From the NCBI GenBank assembly GCA_963680875.1, contig OY804580.1, positions 116,067,534-116,131,533 on the forward strand: a DNA stretch of 64,000 nucleotides, read 5' to 3'. This document shows, piece by piece, positions 21,787 through 32,275 of this stretch. The position numbers and the translations under genes were made by a program. Under the pieces are notes generated by a model. It was given only the letters and a program-made list of their open reading frames with translations. It had not been told where the DNA came from and did no database searches. The stretch comes from Bathymodiolus brooksi. Taxonomy: Eukaryota > Mollusca > Bivalvia > Mytilida > Modiolidae. Every line of letters begins with the position of its first letter. The stretch's first letter is position 1.

Positions 21787-23444
21787 CAGTTAATGACTTT
21801 CAATTTCGGTGAATACAAGGATTGATCAACCGATGGAACATGATATTCACCGAGGCCTCGGTGAATATCATGTCCCATGGGTTGATCAATCCTGCCTCGG
21901 TGAATATCATGTCCCATGGGTTGATCAATCCTGCCTCGGTGAATATCATGTTCCATGGGTTGATCAATCCTGCCTCGGTGAATATCATGTTCCATGGGTT
22001 GATCAATCCTGCCTCGGTGAATATCATGTTCCATGGGTTGATCAATCCTGCCTCGGTGAATATCATGTCCCATGGGATGATCAATCCTGCCTCGCTGAAT
22101 ATCATGTTCCATGGGTTGATCAATCCTGCCTCGGTGAATATCATGTTCCATGGGATGATCAATCCTGCCTCGGTGAATATCATGTTCCATGGGTTGATCA
22201 ATCCTGCCTCGGTGAATATCATGTTCCATGGGTTGATCAATCCTGCCTCGGTGAATATCATGTTCCATGGGTTGATCAATCCTGCCTCGGTGAATATCAT
22301 GTCCCATGGGATGATCAATCCTGCCTCGGTGAATATCATGTTCCATGGGTTGATCAATCCTGCCTCGGTGAATATCATGTCCCATGGGATGATCAATCCT
22401 GCCTCGGTGAATATCATGTTCCATGGGTTGATCAATCCTGCCTCGGTGAATATCATGTTCCATGGGTTGATCAATCCTGCCTCGGTGAATATCATGTTCC
22501 ATGGGTTGATCAATCCTGCCTCGGTGAATATCATGTCCCATGGGATGATCAATCCTGCCTCGGTGAATATCATGTTCCATGGGTTGATCAATCCTGCCTC
22601 GGTGAATATCATGTTCCATGGGTTGATCAATCCTGCCTCGGTGAATATCATGTCCCATGGGTTGATCAATCCTGCCTCGGTGAATATCATGTTCCATGGG
22701 TTGATCAATCCTGCCTCGGTGAATATCATGTCCCATGGGATGATCAATCCTGCCTCGGTGAATATCATGTTCCATGGGTTGATCAATCCTGCCTCGGTGA
22801 ATATCATGTTCCATGGGATGATCAATCCTGCCTCGGTGAATATCATGTTCCATGGGTTGATCAATCCTGCCTCGGTGAATATCATGTTCCATGGGTTGAT
22901 CAATCCTGCCTCGGTGAATATCATGTTCCATGGGTTGATCAATCCTGCCTCGGTGAATATCATGTCCCATGGGATGATCAATCCTGCCTCGGTGAATATC
23001 ATGTTCCATGGGTTGATCAATCCTGCCTCGGTGAATATCATGTCCCATGGGATGATCAATCCTGCCTCGGTGAATATCATGTTCCATGGGTTGATCAATC
23101 CTGCCTCGGTGAATATCATGTCCCATGGGTTGATCAATCCTGCCTCGGTGAATATCATGTTCCATGGGATGATCAATCCTGCCTCGGTGAATATCATGTT
23201 CCATGGGTTGATCAATCCTGCCTCGGTGAATATCATGTCCCATGGGTTGATCAATCCTGCCTCGGTGAATATCATGTCCCATGGGATGATCAATCCTGCC
23301 TCGGTGAATATCATGTTCCATGGGTTGATCAATCCTGCCTCGGTGAATATCATGTTCCATGGGTTGATCAATCCTGCCTCGGTGAATATCATGTTCCATG
23401 GGTTGATCAATCCTAGTATTCACCTCATGGGAAGTCATTAATTG
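21787..23444. mobile_element. Foldback element whose interior is an expanded 39-bp minisatellite
   Basis: The ends are imperfect inverted repeats of about 44 bp: the left starts CAGTTAATGACTT and the right, reverse complemented, starts CAATTAATGACTT. Both then lead through GGTGAATAC into GGATTGATCAACC. The first internal unit (21816-21855) is inverted relative to the following ~40 units, so the array itself starts with a perfect 30-bp palindrome at 21841-21870. No target duplication is certain. No protein is credible. Confidence 0.75.
21856..23415. repeat. 39-bp minisatellite, about 40 copies
   Basis: Unit TCGGTGAATATCATGTTCCA plus TGGGTTGATCAATCCTGCC. Two common variable sites (GTTCC/GTCCC and GGTTG/GGATG) give three main unit types shuffled along the array. 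The period is 13 codons and no frame contains a stop, so four long open frames (535-586 codons) appear on both strands; they are artefacts. Confidence 0.97.
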
Positions 23445-23610
23445 TATAATATTTGTGGAATAAGAGTGATGTTTATCATAAAGTAATCTTAGTGGGATAA
23501 ATGTATTGTGTATTATATTGTAATCTTTATTCAATAAACGAAATGTTTAATAAATTCACATTTTTTTGTAGTAAATTTTATATTTATTATACTGTAATCT
23601 TTGTGAAATA
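23445..23610. repeat. Degenerate right-hand remainder of the 37-bp satellite
   Basis: ATATTTGTGGAATAAGAGTG, GTAATCTTAGTGGGATAAAT and TTATACTGTAATCTTTGTG are diverged versions of the 18955-20948 unit, so the 2.5 kb between them was inserted into a once continuous array. Confidence 0.75.
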
Positions 23611-24549
23611 AATAAGCTAAGAGTGGAGGTTTGGGTCCAATAAACTAGTTTATCCCCGCCACTTGTCATTGAAATACCTTGTAAAAAGCCATGAAAGGGG
23701 GCAGTCATTTATTTGTGTGTTAGAAGTATCGATTCGCCTCTTTCTATGATTTTCTATTAGATTTTGTCACTTTTTCGACGGTGTGATAATTTTTATTTTT
23801 GCATTTTAGTATTACGATCGTCTTTATTTACGTCATTTGAGTTTGTTTACGTCTAATGGCGTCCAACACATATTGTGTTGCGTTTTTGTTTTGGTTTTCT
23901 TCGTCTTGCGTACCCTATGTTGCCAGAGTCACTGGGTTGTACCCCTTTTTGATTGTCCTTTCGGTATTCTCAAACATTTATTTGACTCGATTTCAGCATA
24001 ACTGACTGTCCAGCCAAATGTGTCAATTTCTAGATCATATTCTGCTATAGATATACCAATACCGGTAGACACGTATGTTTCATTCGAATTTTTAGAGCTC
24101 TTCGTAATTTTTAATTAGTCAGGTCCATCTTTATTTTCTGTTCAAAAGACGACAGAAAAAAAATAAGCTAAAATTGTGGTTCGAATATAACAGAAAAGCA
24201 ATAAGCCTTATGAAAAAAGAGTTTAAACAGTAATTATCAACAATTCCACCAATATCAATAACACGTACAATCACCTCTCATCTTAAGTCATCGAACACAA
24301 TGAAAAACCACGACGCATGCCGATGGAAATTTATATCTAGCCTTGGACAGACGCAAAAGTGTGACGGCGTTAGACCATTTTATGGGTTCCAAAACCTACC
24401 CTCTCAGTGAATGGGTTTTCATCTGCAATTGAGATACAAACAAGCAATTATAAACCCTGTCCAGATTTGCTTCCAATCAAAAGGAACACAGCCTATCTAA
24501 AAGATAAAAAGAACGACGACTTAAACATGGACAGTACAATATATAAGGG
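23611..24549. other. No gene; PLE-type 3' UTR trace at 23860-23995
   Basis: ATGGCGTCCAACACATATTG, TTTTCTTCGTCTTGCGTACC and TTTCGGTATTCTCAAAC match a block near 50355-50495. This is a second dispersed 3' UTR subfamily. No other feature is visible. Confidence 0.5.
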
Positions 24550-24685
24550 CCAATGCATGCGACAACTTTTTCTTTTGGTTATTGTGTTGCCTGTCCTTTT
24601 TCATTTGGTCATTGTGTTGCCTGTTCTTTTTCAACTTACGGCTTCTGATTACGGTTTTGGCATCTTCAAACTATTCTTCTACTAA
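24550..24685 (+). repeat. PLE 3' UTR fragment with internal 31-bp duplication
   Basis: CTTTTTCTTTTGGTTATTGTG and TTGCCTGTCC occur twice in direct order, followed by TTACGGCTTCTGATTACGG and CATCTTCAAACTATTCTTC, the standard end of the PLE UTR family. Confidence 0.65.
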
Positions 24686-24854
24686 ATAGCCTGCCTTTTG
24701 CTTTATGTTCTTCACTCTTTATTTAATGCCATCATTGAATATTATTACATATTTTCCATATAGTGTCAACAGTTTCCACAAAAACAAAGCAACCAGGATT
24801 TAAAAGAAGAATGACCTTTCAAAATCTTGGTTAATTGTAACATGCACTGACTGC

Positions 24855-24870
24855 ATGGTCACGTGACCAT
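24855..24870. promoter_or_regulatory. 16-bp perfect palindrome containing an extended CACGTG E-box
   Basis: ATGGTCACGTGACCAT. The core GTCACGTGAC is identical to the consensus bound by MITF/TFEB-type bHLH-Zip factors (CLEAR element). No gene lies next to it in this window, so function is unproven and chance is possible. Confidence 0.35.
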
Positions 24871-25160
24871 AAATTGTTTATTTTCATCAAGATGGAAGCA
24901 ATTTAATATAACGGAAAGATCTGCAAAATAAAATGTTTCCGTGTGTATCTGTTACGTCAGTAAGTGATTGTGAAATAAGGGAGAACAAGCGAACGCTGCG
25001 TCATATGGATTTATAGCAAAATAAAAACAAAATATTTCATAATAAACAAAATAGAACGGACATCCTGACCTTATACACATACATGGGCACGTTAGTACAG
25101 TCAGTTGACTTGCTTTCGTAAAATTGAATATTTTTTTTATTTGATATACAGATTCATTTT

Positions 25161-25370
25161 TATGGTTATGGTGTTTAACGCCACTTTCAACAATATTTCA
25201 GTTATATCATGGCGGTCAGTTTTCTTGGTGGAGAAAACAAAATGTTGCATTGAGTACACCTCGCCATGAGCGGGATTCGAAGTCACAACTTTAGTGATGA
25301 TAGGTACTGATTACATAGGTAGTTGCACATCCAACTATCATACGATCTCGATAGCGACGGTCCCACTCTT
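25161..25370 (-). mobile_element. tRNA-derived SINE
   Basis: Minus strand: head with ATCGTATGATAGTTGGATG (box A region) and ACTTCGAATCCCGC (box B), then a central part with CTGACCGCCATGATATAACTG and the 3' block AAATATTGTTGAAAGTGGCG-TTAAACACCATAACC. Same family as 62115-62372. Confidence 0.7.
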
Positions 25371-25579
25371 AAAGTTATATATTTACTATAAAAACACTTT
25401 AAATAACGATACAATATTAAACAAGTCCTAAGACCTGCAATACTGTGAACTTTAAACATCAATCAATCAATCAATGATTAAATGATTTTAAATAACGTAA
25501 TTACATGTAGTTATATGTAATGCAATGTAGATATCTGTTTTACACAGATAATAATGTAAATGATTACCCAGACCAATAT

Positions 25580-25858
25580 TCCTTTCCTTATTCATGACCT
25601 ATCACCGGGTTTGTAACTAGATGTTTAACAACGACGGGTGCCACTAGTGGAGCAGGCACTGCTTACCCTTCCGGAGCACCTGAGTTCACCCCTGGTTCTT
25701 AGTGGGATTCGTGTTACTCGATCTTTAGCTTTATGTGTATGTTTTGTAGATCGTTGTTTGTTCTTTTGTACTTTTTCTTTTGGCCATTGTGTTGTCTGTC
25801 CTTAGATTTACGGATTCTGATTACCCCTTTGATATATTCAAACTTTTCTTCCATCAAC
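25580..25858 (+). repeat. PLE 3' end fragment
   Basis: TTCATGACCTATCACCGGGT, ACGACGGGTGCCACTAGTGG, ACCCTTCCGGAGCACCTGAG, GTTTTGTAGATCGTTGTTTG, GGCCATTGTGTTGTCTGTCC, GATTTACGGATTCTGATTACC. This is the clearest UTR copy and a good reference for the others. Confidence 0.75.
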
Positions 25859-25980
25859 AGGGGAATAGAATTAATGCATTGAACTTTATAGCACGAATTA
25901 TGTACTTATAAATCGATTGGACTAAGTATCTATGTATGGGTACTAAAATTGAATTCTTAAACGTTTTAATCGAAAGTTAT

Positions 25981-26232
25981 TGGTTGGTTGGTTTATGGTG
26001 TTTAACGCCACTTTCAGTTATCTCATGGTGGTCAGTTTTATTGGTGAAGGAAACCGGAGTACCCGGAGAAAAACACCGATCTGTCGCAACTCACTGACAA
26101 ACTTTAGCACATAATTTTGCATCAAGCACACCACGCCATGAACGGGGTTCGCTCTCAAATCTTTAGTGACGATAGGCACTGATTGTACAGGTAGTTGTTA
26201 ATCCAACTACCATACGATCACGACCACGACGA
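25981..26232 (-). mobile_element. tRNA-derived SINE, second minus-strand copy
   Basis: Same family as 25161-25370. The 3' block has lost AACAATATTTC. The head and about 80 bp beyond it (to about 26310) are duplicated at 29961-30060. Confidence 0.65.
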
Positions 26233-26834
26233 AAGAGAAATTACATGACGTTTTAAATGATCTCACAGTAACTCATTCTGTCTGAGCATATGTTAGTTTC
26301 AACTTATCGTATTTTGTTTTCATGTTTCACATTATTTAGCACATTTGATTTAACCAACGCTTTTGTCCTGTGTCCAATATTGCATGTGATTCTGCATTGT
26401 CCATTATTGTTGGCCCCTTCTGATTATTCTATTAGTGTATTGTTGGTGGTCGCCCGTCGTTTTAAATATTCACTATACGTGCAGCTAACAGTCAAAGATT
26501 TGGAAGGCTCATCGCTGATTGGTCGGTTGAAAATATGAATCATGGCATGCCTCTCAAAGGACATTTCGATAGATTTTGACTTAGCGACAACAAGAAAAAT
26601 AATTAGAAAATAAAACATGCATAAGGGCATCCAATTTGAATACGATGTGTGTAGATATTAGTCCCCATCGTCGTGTAAAACAATGCTAAATAAAATGCAT
26701 GTTGTCATCGTAGAAATTCAAGTGCTTATTGGCTTACTCATCTTAAACCAGTAATTTAATAAATTGATTCGACACTAATTGTAAATCAAATATATCTTTA
26801 AATTTCCAAATTATTTTGCGTTTCAATATTTGAT
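26233..26834. other. No gene; dispersed repeat shared with 35862-35980
   Basis: TCATCGCTGATTGGTCGGTT and the flanking TTTAAATATT, TATGAATCATGGCATG and CGACAACAAGAAAAA recur at 35862-35980 in the same order. The open frame 26290-26538 shows no domain. Confidence 0.5.
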
Positions 26835-26895
26835 AATAAAAACGTAGATATCCAATTTAGTACCTACGACTCGTTTCTGGAATAACCTTCATCTG
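26835..26895 (-). other. Hammerhead-like sequence of a dispersed repeat, copy 1
   Basis: Minus strand: AGATGAAGGTTATTCCAGAAAC then GAGTCGTAGGTACTAAATT and ATATCTACGTTTTTAT. It matches the block at 45401-45475 that has CTGATGA and GAAAC in hammerhead order. ACG-AGT-CGT could form a minimal stem III. Stem II is weak (GG/CC), so activity is doubtful. Confidence 0.4.
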
Positions 26896-27723
26896 ATGTT
26901 GATATGGAAGTCTAGTTAGCGTTCGATACTGATATGGAAGTCTAGTTAGTGTCCGATGTTGATATGGAAGTCCAGTTAGTGTCCGATACTGATATGGAAG
27001 TCTAGTTAGCGTCCGATACTGATATGGAAGTCTAGTTAGCGTCCGATACTGATATGGAAGTCTAGTTAGCGTCCGATACTGATATGGAAGTCTAGTTAGC
27101 GTCCGATGCTGATATGAGATCTAGTTAGCGTCCGATACTGATATGGAAGTCTAGTTAGCGTCCGATACTGATATGGAAGTCTAGTTAGCGTCCGATACTG
27201 ATATGGAAGTCTAGTTAGCGTCCGATACTGATATGGAAGTCTAGTTAGCGTCCGATACTGATATGGAAGTCTAGTTAGCGTCCGATACTGATATGGATGT
27301 CTAGTTAGCGTCCGATACTGATATGGAAGTCTAGTTAGTGTCCGATGCTGATATGGAAGTCTAGTTAGCGTCCGAAGCTGATATGGGAGTCTAGTTAGCG
27401 TCCGATACTGATATGGAAGTCTAGTTAGCGTCCGATACTGATATGGAAGTCTAGTTAGCGTCCGATACTGATATGGAAGTCTAGTTAGCGTCCGCTACTG
27501 ATATGGAAGTCTAGTTAGCGTCCGATACTGATATGGAAGTCTAGTTAGCGTCCGATGCTGATATGGAAGTCTAGTTAGTGTCCGATACTGATATGGAAGT
27601 CTAGTTAGCGTCTGATGCTGATATGGAAGTCTAGTTAGCGTCCGATGCTGATATGGAAGTCTAGTTAGCGTCCGATACTGATATGGAAGTCTAGTTAGCG
27701 TCCGATGCTGATATGGAAGTCTC
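26896..27723. repeat. 30-bp minisatellite, about 28 copies
   Basis: Unit GATACTGATATGGAAGTCTA plus GTTAGCGTCC. Minor variants are GATGCTG and one unit with a one-base deletion (ATATGAGATC, 27113). The period is a multiple of three, so a minus-strand frame (27495-27866) runs through part of it with a 10-residue repeat; not a gene. The first unit follows directly on the hammerhead-like block. Confidence 0.95.
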
Positions 27724-28420
27724 AACATGACACCGGGCCGATATCGAGTAGGATATGTCATAATTTGTATTTTAATTTTTCTACCAAAATTGTACATTTT
27801 AGTAGGTGGAAGGACATCATATCTAATTGTTAATGGTAAAATAAGAATCTTTGAAAATTTTAACAAATCTAGACGTACAGAAATGAATCTTTATATCGTA
27901 TTACTAAATTATAGCACAGAGCATGCATCATTATCATCTTCATCATTATCATTGTAATAATCATCAAAACTTAAGTTGTTAGATGACATAGCTGAAAACT
28001 TGATGTTACATAATAAAAACGTAGATATCTAATATAAGTGCACACGAAGCGTTTCTAGACTAACTTCCATGAGGTAAGATTATAGTCAAAGATTGGAAAG
28101 ACAAATAATTTAAAAGTCTCATAAATATTTATTCAATATTTTAGTTCAAAGGAAGTTAGCTCAAATATTTTGAATGCATTTATTATGACGTGACATTCCA
28201 CCAATCAGATTGATTCTTCCTATTTCTTCCATATTACCAGCAGTCACCCAATTTAAAAATAAAAGCGTAGATATCTAATTGAGTGAACACGAAGCATTTT
28301 TGTAACAACCCCCAGCTGTACCAGCTCAAAATCGAAAGGTTGAAAAGACAATTTCAAACATTTTGTGACCATATCATCAGCAGCCACCCAATTTTAAACA
28401 AATGGTTGGGAAAGGATTTA
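27724..28420. other. No gene; two diverged copies of the hammerhead-like dispersed repeat
   Basis: AATAAAAACGTAGATATCTA at 28014 and AATAAAAGCGTAGATATCTA at 28258 begin segments (28008-28075, 28254-28305) that match 26835-26895 but have lost the CTGATGA core. The 28283-28507 frame crosses into the next MITE and is not supported. Confidence 0.5.
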
Positions 28421-28904
28421 CAGTATGTGGCCATAAGTATTGGCGCATGTAAAAATAATCACTATATAATCAACCAAAACCATATTTTTTCAAAAAAAAT
28501 ATTGTGAAGTCATTTCTGGATAGATTTTAAATTTTACACCAAAACATTCGGAATTGTCCATATTTTGATTGTTTATTTACTCATTATGTTGTTATGATTG
28601 ATTTTTATTTGTACATAATTTAAACACAACAAATAAAAATTGACTTTGATTTTCCTATATATTTCAACTAAACATAAATCCTAAAAATTAACAATCATGT
28701 TTAAATTATGTACAAATAAAAACCACTCGTATAAACATAATGAGCAAATAAACAAACAAAATATAGACAATGCCGAATGTCGTGGTGTCAAATTTGTTAA
28801 AATCTATCCAGAAATTACTTCACAATAATTTTTTGAAAAAATATGGTTTTGGTTGATTATATAGGTTTTTTTTAACATGCGCCAATACTTTTGGCCACAC
28901 CCTG
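28421..28904. mobile_element. Tc1/mariner-type MITE, 484 bp
   Basis: Terminal inverted repeats of about 200 bp start CAGTATGTGGCCATAAGTATTGG at the left (first 20 quoted bases suffice) and CAGGGTGTGGCCAAAAG at the right, bounded by TA on both sides (28419-28420, 28905-28906). GTGGCCAAAAGTATTGGC-like ends are typical of Tc1/mariner. No transposase; the interior is a diverged spacer. Confidence 0.85.
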
Positions 28905-28929
28905 TATATACATAAACATCGAATACAAA

Positions 28930-29016
28930 AGTAAAAATGATCACGGATATGTTCCACTTGTCGTAAGCACTTTCCGGTCCTTTCCCCATTCGTGACATCA
29001 CCGTGACTTATCACTG
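28930..29016 (+). repeat. PLE C-terminal/UTR fragment
   Basis: ATCACGGATATGTTCCACTT, GTCGTAAGCACTTTCCGGTC and GTGACTTATCAC match the equivalent PLE segment at 9915-9990 and 52475-52530. Confidence 0.65.
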
Positions 29017-29030
29017 GGGAACAAAGTCGG

Positions 29031-29864
29031 TAGCATCCCAAATTGCAGATTCACAGTTTGCCGAATCCCAAATTGCCGAGTCCAATTAGCCGATTCCCAA
29101 ATTGCCGACATATGAAAAATATTGTTATTGCAAGTAGATTAATGCTTCTAATATATGAAGGAAAATTGTAAATAATTAAATAAATATTTCTTTTGAAATG
29201 ATCCGACATACCAGGGAGTTTAGATTATAGCATTCGAGCTCAAAAGGATATATGGTGGATTAGTCCTGCAGACAACCATGATTTCTGTCAAGATGAATGA
29301 TGCCAAGAAATAATTTCAAAAGATATGCTCTGTGAATAATAACTAGCATAAACATGAGAGAATACACATTTTTTGTTTTGTAAATACGCCCCAAATTTGT
29401 TTGGAGTTAATTAATTGCCGATCATTTATTAAAATCTACCATAATCACCTAGCTTGGATATTGTGGGTATAGTACTAGTTCATTTTTAGATTACTGAAAT
29501 CATCAATCAGTTCTAAATAATTTGCTATTTAACGACAATTTTCGGCATTTTTTTCTTTCTTACTGAGTAAAACTCTAAATAAAACATTTACTTATTTGTA
29601 GTTTTTTCCCATTGTTCTTCAATTGTTTGAATAATGAGTATCGGCATCTCCTATTCAACAATCAGTATGCATTTGATTATGGTTTTTCTAATTAAAATTG
29701 CGCGAAAAATTACTGCTTTCAATAAAATATGTACACATCATCAATATTTTTTTTTAAATAAAAAATGATATGATGAAATTTTGTCATTTTTAGCAAAAGT
29801 CGGCAATATGGGATTCGGCAAAATGGAATCGGCAATATGGTATTCGGCAATCTGGTACTAATTC
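29031..29864. mobile_element. Mutator-like non-autonomous element with iterated 15-bp termini and known empty site
   Basis: 834 bp flanked by ACAAAGTCGG on both sides (29021-29030, 29865-29874), a 10-bp target duplication typical of MULEs. The uninterrupted paralogous site exists once at 21690-21699. Each end carries about four tandem 15-bp motifs (ATTCCCAAATTGCCG and variants), inverted between ends, so the terminal inverted repeats are arrays. No coding frame inside. Confidence 0.85.
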
Positions 29865-29960
29865 ACAAAGTCGGCGCTTTGCAACAGTAAATGATGATGA
29901 ATTCAATAGAATACTGACTGAAAAAGCGGGATTATGTTTGATTTAATGTCATATAATAAA
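29865..29960 (+). pseudogene. Crypton-like N-terminal fragment, copy 2
   Basis: Continues the segment begun at 29017-29030 (GGGGAACAAAGTCGG) and matches 21690-21784 almost base for base (one A to G change in GCGGGATTATG). Interrupted by the 834-bp element. The match ends at CATATAATAAA in both copies, indicating a defined 3' boundary of this repeat. Confidence 0.6.
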
Positions 29961-30180
29961 CGATACGATCACGACCATGACGAAAGTAAAAATTCATGAC
30001 GTTTTTAATGATCTCACAGTAACTCATTCTGTCTGAACATGTGATCATTTTACCTCGTGGATTTATCGTATGTTTCACACGAAATACCTCAAACATTTTC
30101 GCGCCTCCCTCCGCTCGGCGATATTTTTTTTAAGTGCGCCCCCCTAACTTGAAATCCTGAATCCGCCCCTGTCAAGGGTT
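29961..30180. repeat. SINE-flank duplication and a transposon terminus
   Basis: 29961-30060 duplicates 26215-26310 (ATGATCTCACAGTAACTCAT). 30105-30168 ends in CTGAATCCGCCCCTG after GTGCGCCCCCCTAACTTG, a CAGGGGCGGATTCAG-type terminus without a visible partner. Confidence 0.5.
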
Positions 30181-30840
30181 TGAACAATAGCAGGGAAAAA
30201 ATCTAATTTAAGTCTATTTTATTTCTAATTAATTTTAATTATTTTATATCTATTTATATTTTCATTTAGAGTTTATTATTATTATACAATATTTATATAG
30301 AGCCTATCTAATAAAACAATTACTCTAAGCGTTGTACAAAACACATAAAATGTTAATCCTATCAATAAAAGTAAAAGTAGCAATAAGAGTCAAGAATAAA
30401 TAAAAAAAAAATAATAAAATGATGAGTTTAAAATATGCTGAATATATTTTCAAAACGGAAACTCGTGTATTTTTTTTTCTGTAATACAGCAACATTTGCC
30501 TTTAATTTCTATGTAAAAAGAATTTCCTTGAAAGAGCCTCAATTTACTTGTGTTGGTGGTTATACCTATATGAAATTGTGACACTAGACATGTTTATATA
30601 ACGGTTTAAGACAATACCTGATTAATTGGTATTTTGACAATACATTCATAAATACTGCAAATAAACTTGAAAATTTGATTTAGCATAATTACTTATAATT
30701 ACCTCTTTGAAGATTAATTCAGTACAAAGGAATTAATTTCTATTTTATTTTACTTTCATCACACAGATCGAAACCATTCAATTAAAAGCCATATCGTGAC
30801 GTTAACTAGCCTTGAAAAGCGTATGTTAATATATGTGCTT
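30181..30840. other. No gene recognised
   Basis: Very AT-rich, no frame or repeat that can be supported. Confidence 0.55.
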
Positions 30841-30905
30841 GACTTATTCGACGGGGGGTGAAGCCCCCAAAGCCCCCCCCCCCCCCCCCCTTGAATCCGC
30901 CACTG
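30841..30905 (-). repeat. CAGTGGCGGATTCAAGG-type terminus with poly(C)/poly(G)
   Basis: Minus strand: CAGTGGCGGATTCAAGG followed by about 20 G, then GCTTTGGGGGCTTCACC. The CAGTGGCGGA terminus is widespread among hAT-like repeats; the other end is missing. Confidence 0.5.
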
Positions 30906-31143
30906 AAAACGCACTGTTTTGATGTACAATGCAAATTGTCTAGAAATTCGATGCATTTATCCCATTCTGTCAATCGCGTGGGTTCACAACTACAACCCGA
31001 ACTTGGTTATATGCACCCCCCTTTTCTGAAATATGCCACCAAAGTCAAACTGTCAACGGGTGCAGGCCTTTTAGTAAGGGACGGTACCAAGTATCCACTT
31101 AAAATGGTAATTGATACCTCCTAATTTCAAAGAATACTGTACA

Positions 31144-31484
31144 GCATGTTTATTTGCTCATTGTGTTTATGTGACTGGGTGGTTTTTATTTGTAGATAAT
31201 TTAAACGGGATTGTTAATTTTTAGGATTTATTTTTAGTTGAAATCTATAGGAAAATCAAAGTCAATTTTTATTTGTTATGCTTAAATTATGTACAAATAA
31301 AAACCACTCATATAATCATAATGAGTAAATAAACAGTCAAAATATAGACAATTCTGAATGCTTTGGTGTCAAATTTGTTAAAAATCGTTCCAGAAATGAC
31401 TTCACAATATTTTTTGGAAAAAATATGGTTTTGGTTGATTATATAGGGATTTTATTTTACATTTTTACTTTTGGCCACATACTG
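31144..31484. mobile_element. Tc1/mariner-type MITE, second copy, left end lost
   Basis: Same family as 28421-28904, with the spacer in opposite orientation. The right end TTTGGCCACATACTG plus TA is intact; the left terminal 100 bp are missing. Confidence 0.75.
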
Positions 31485-31567
31485 TATAAGATATTCATGA
31501 AAAATGTTCAATTTTTAAGAAAAAGTACTGCCTGTAAATAGCGAAGTACTGGTACATTGAAAAATTT

Positions 31568-32275
31568 TGAAAGCCCTGCTGGGTGCATGAAGGCAGACCA
31601 CCAAGCCCTTGCATAAACTGTAAACGCTACTGGCACCTCTCACAGGGGCGAAATCAACCACTGTTTTATACTTTTGTCAAAAATGCATATGCATTCAAAG
31701 ATGATGACTATTTGTAGAATGTGTGAGGCTCGATTTAGAAAATCACTCGAAATGTCCCACGATACAGAAGCAACATCAAGCAAAAGAAAATTGAGAAAAT
31801 ATGATTCAGCCATAGATACAAGCTGTGCATTTGAAACAAATGATTTAAATTTAACAACAGCAAACTTTGACAGCTATGGTAATGTGTCATTTGACCCATG
31901 TGAATTTACACTCCATACTGCGGCTAATGCAGAAAATAATGACTGTAGTAAAAAAACTTGTATGCTTTTTGCAACACATGAACATGTGTGAAAAAAATGG
32001 TGACCATTCGACATCAGTTAATGTTGACTTATTCCAGTCGTGCTTTCAGATTTAGCTAGATCAGAATAACAACGAAGCATGTACATCTAATCAATTTTTT
32101 CTCTGTATTGATCACTACAAGAAATATAGAAATTTCAAACCCCATCTAGAATGTTGCTTTTGTGACAAAAGTATATACAGTCAAAGAAAGACCATTTAAT
32201 TTAAGGGAAAGGATCTTCTAGAAAGAATAAAGTTAATTTTAAATTGTGATACATTTGTGTATGCAAATTTTCTAT
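31568..32275 (+). pseudogene. Decayed cysteine-rich protein ORF of unknown identity
   Basis: Three frames join into one continuous message. 31568-31713 encodes CWVHEGRPPSPCINCKRYW and LFYTFVKNAYAFKDDD. 31716-31985 encodes CRMCEARFRKSLEMS and LTTANFDSYGNVSFDP, ending FATHEHV. 32000-32275 encodes CEKNGDHSTSVNVDLF, HYKKYRNFKPHLECCFCDKS and LILNCDTFVYANFLW. Paired cysteines (CINC, CRMC, CCFC) suggest zinc binding. Frameshifts near 31715 and 31985 and stops near 32053 and 32199 kill it. I do not recognise the family; it could be a transposon or captured-gene ORF. Confidence 0.55.

Noticed and set aside
21774..23534. Open frames of 535-586 codons on both strands
   Set aside because: The 39-bp tandem unit is 13 codons with no stop in four frames, so long frames are automatic. 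The translated product is a pure 13-residue repeat with no start context or flanking exon.
26896..27723. CRISPR-like array
   Set aside because: Units are directly adjacent without unique spacers, and the genome is eukaryotic; this is a minisatellite.
27495..27866. 123-codon minus-strand frame with repeating TRLPYQYRTL
   Set aside because: Product of the 30-bp tandem array; ten-residue period equals the DNA period.
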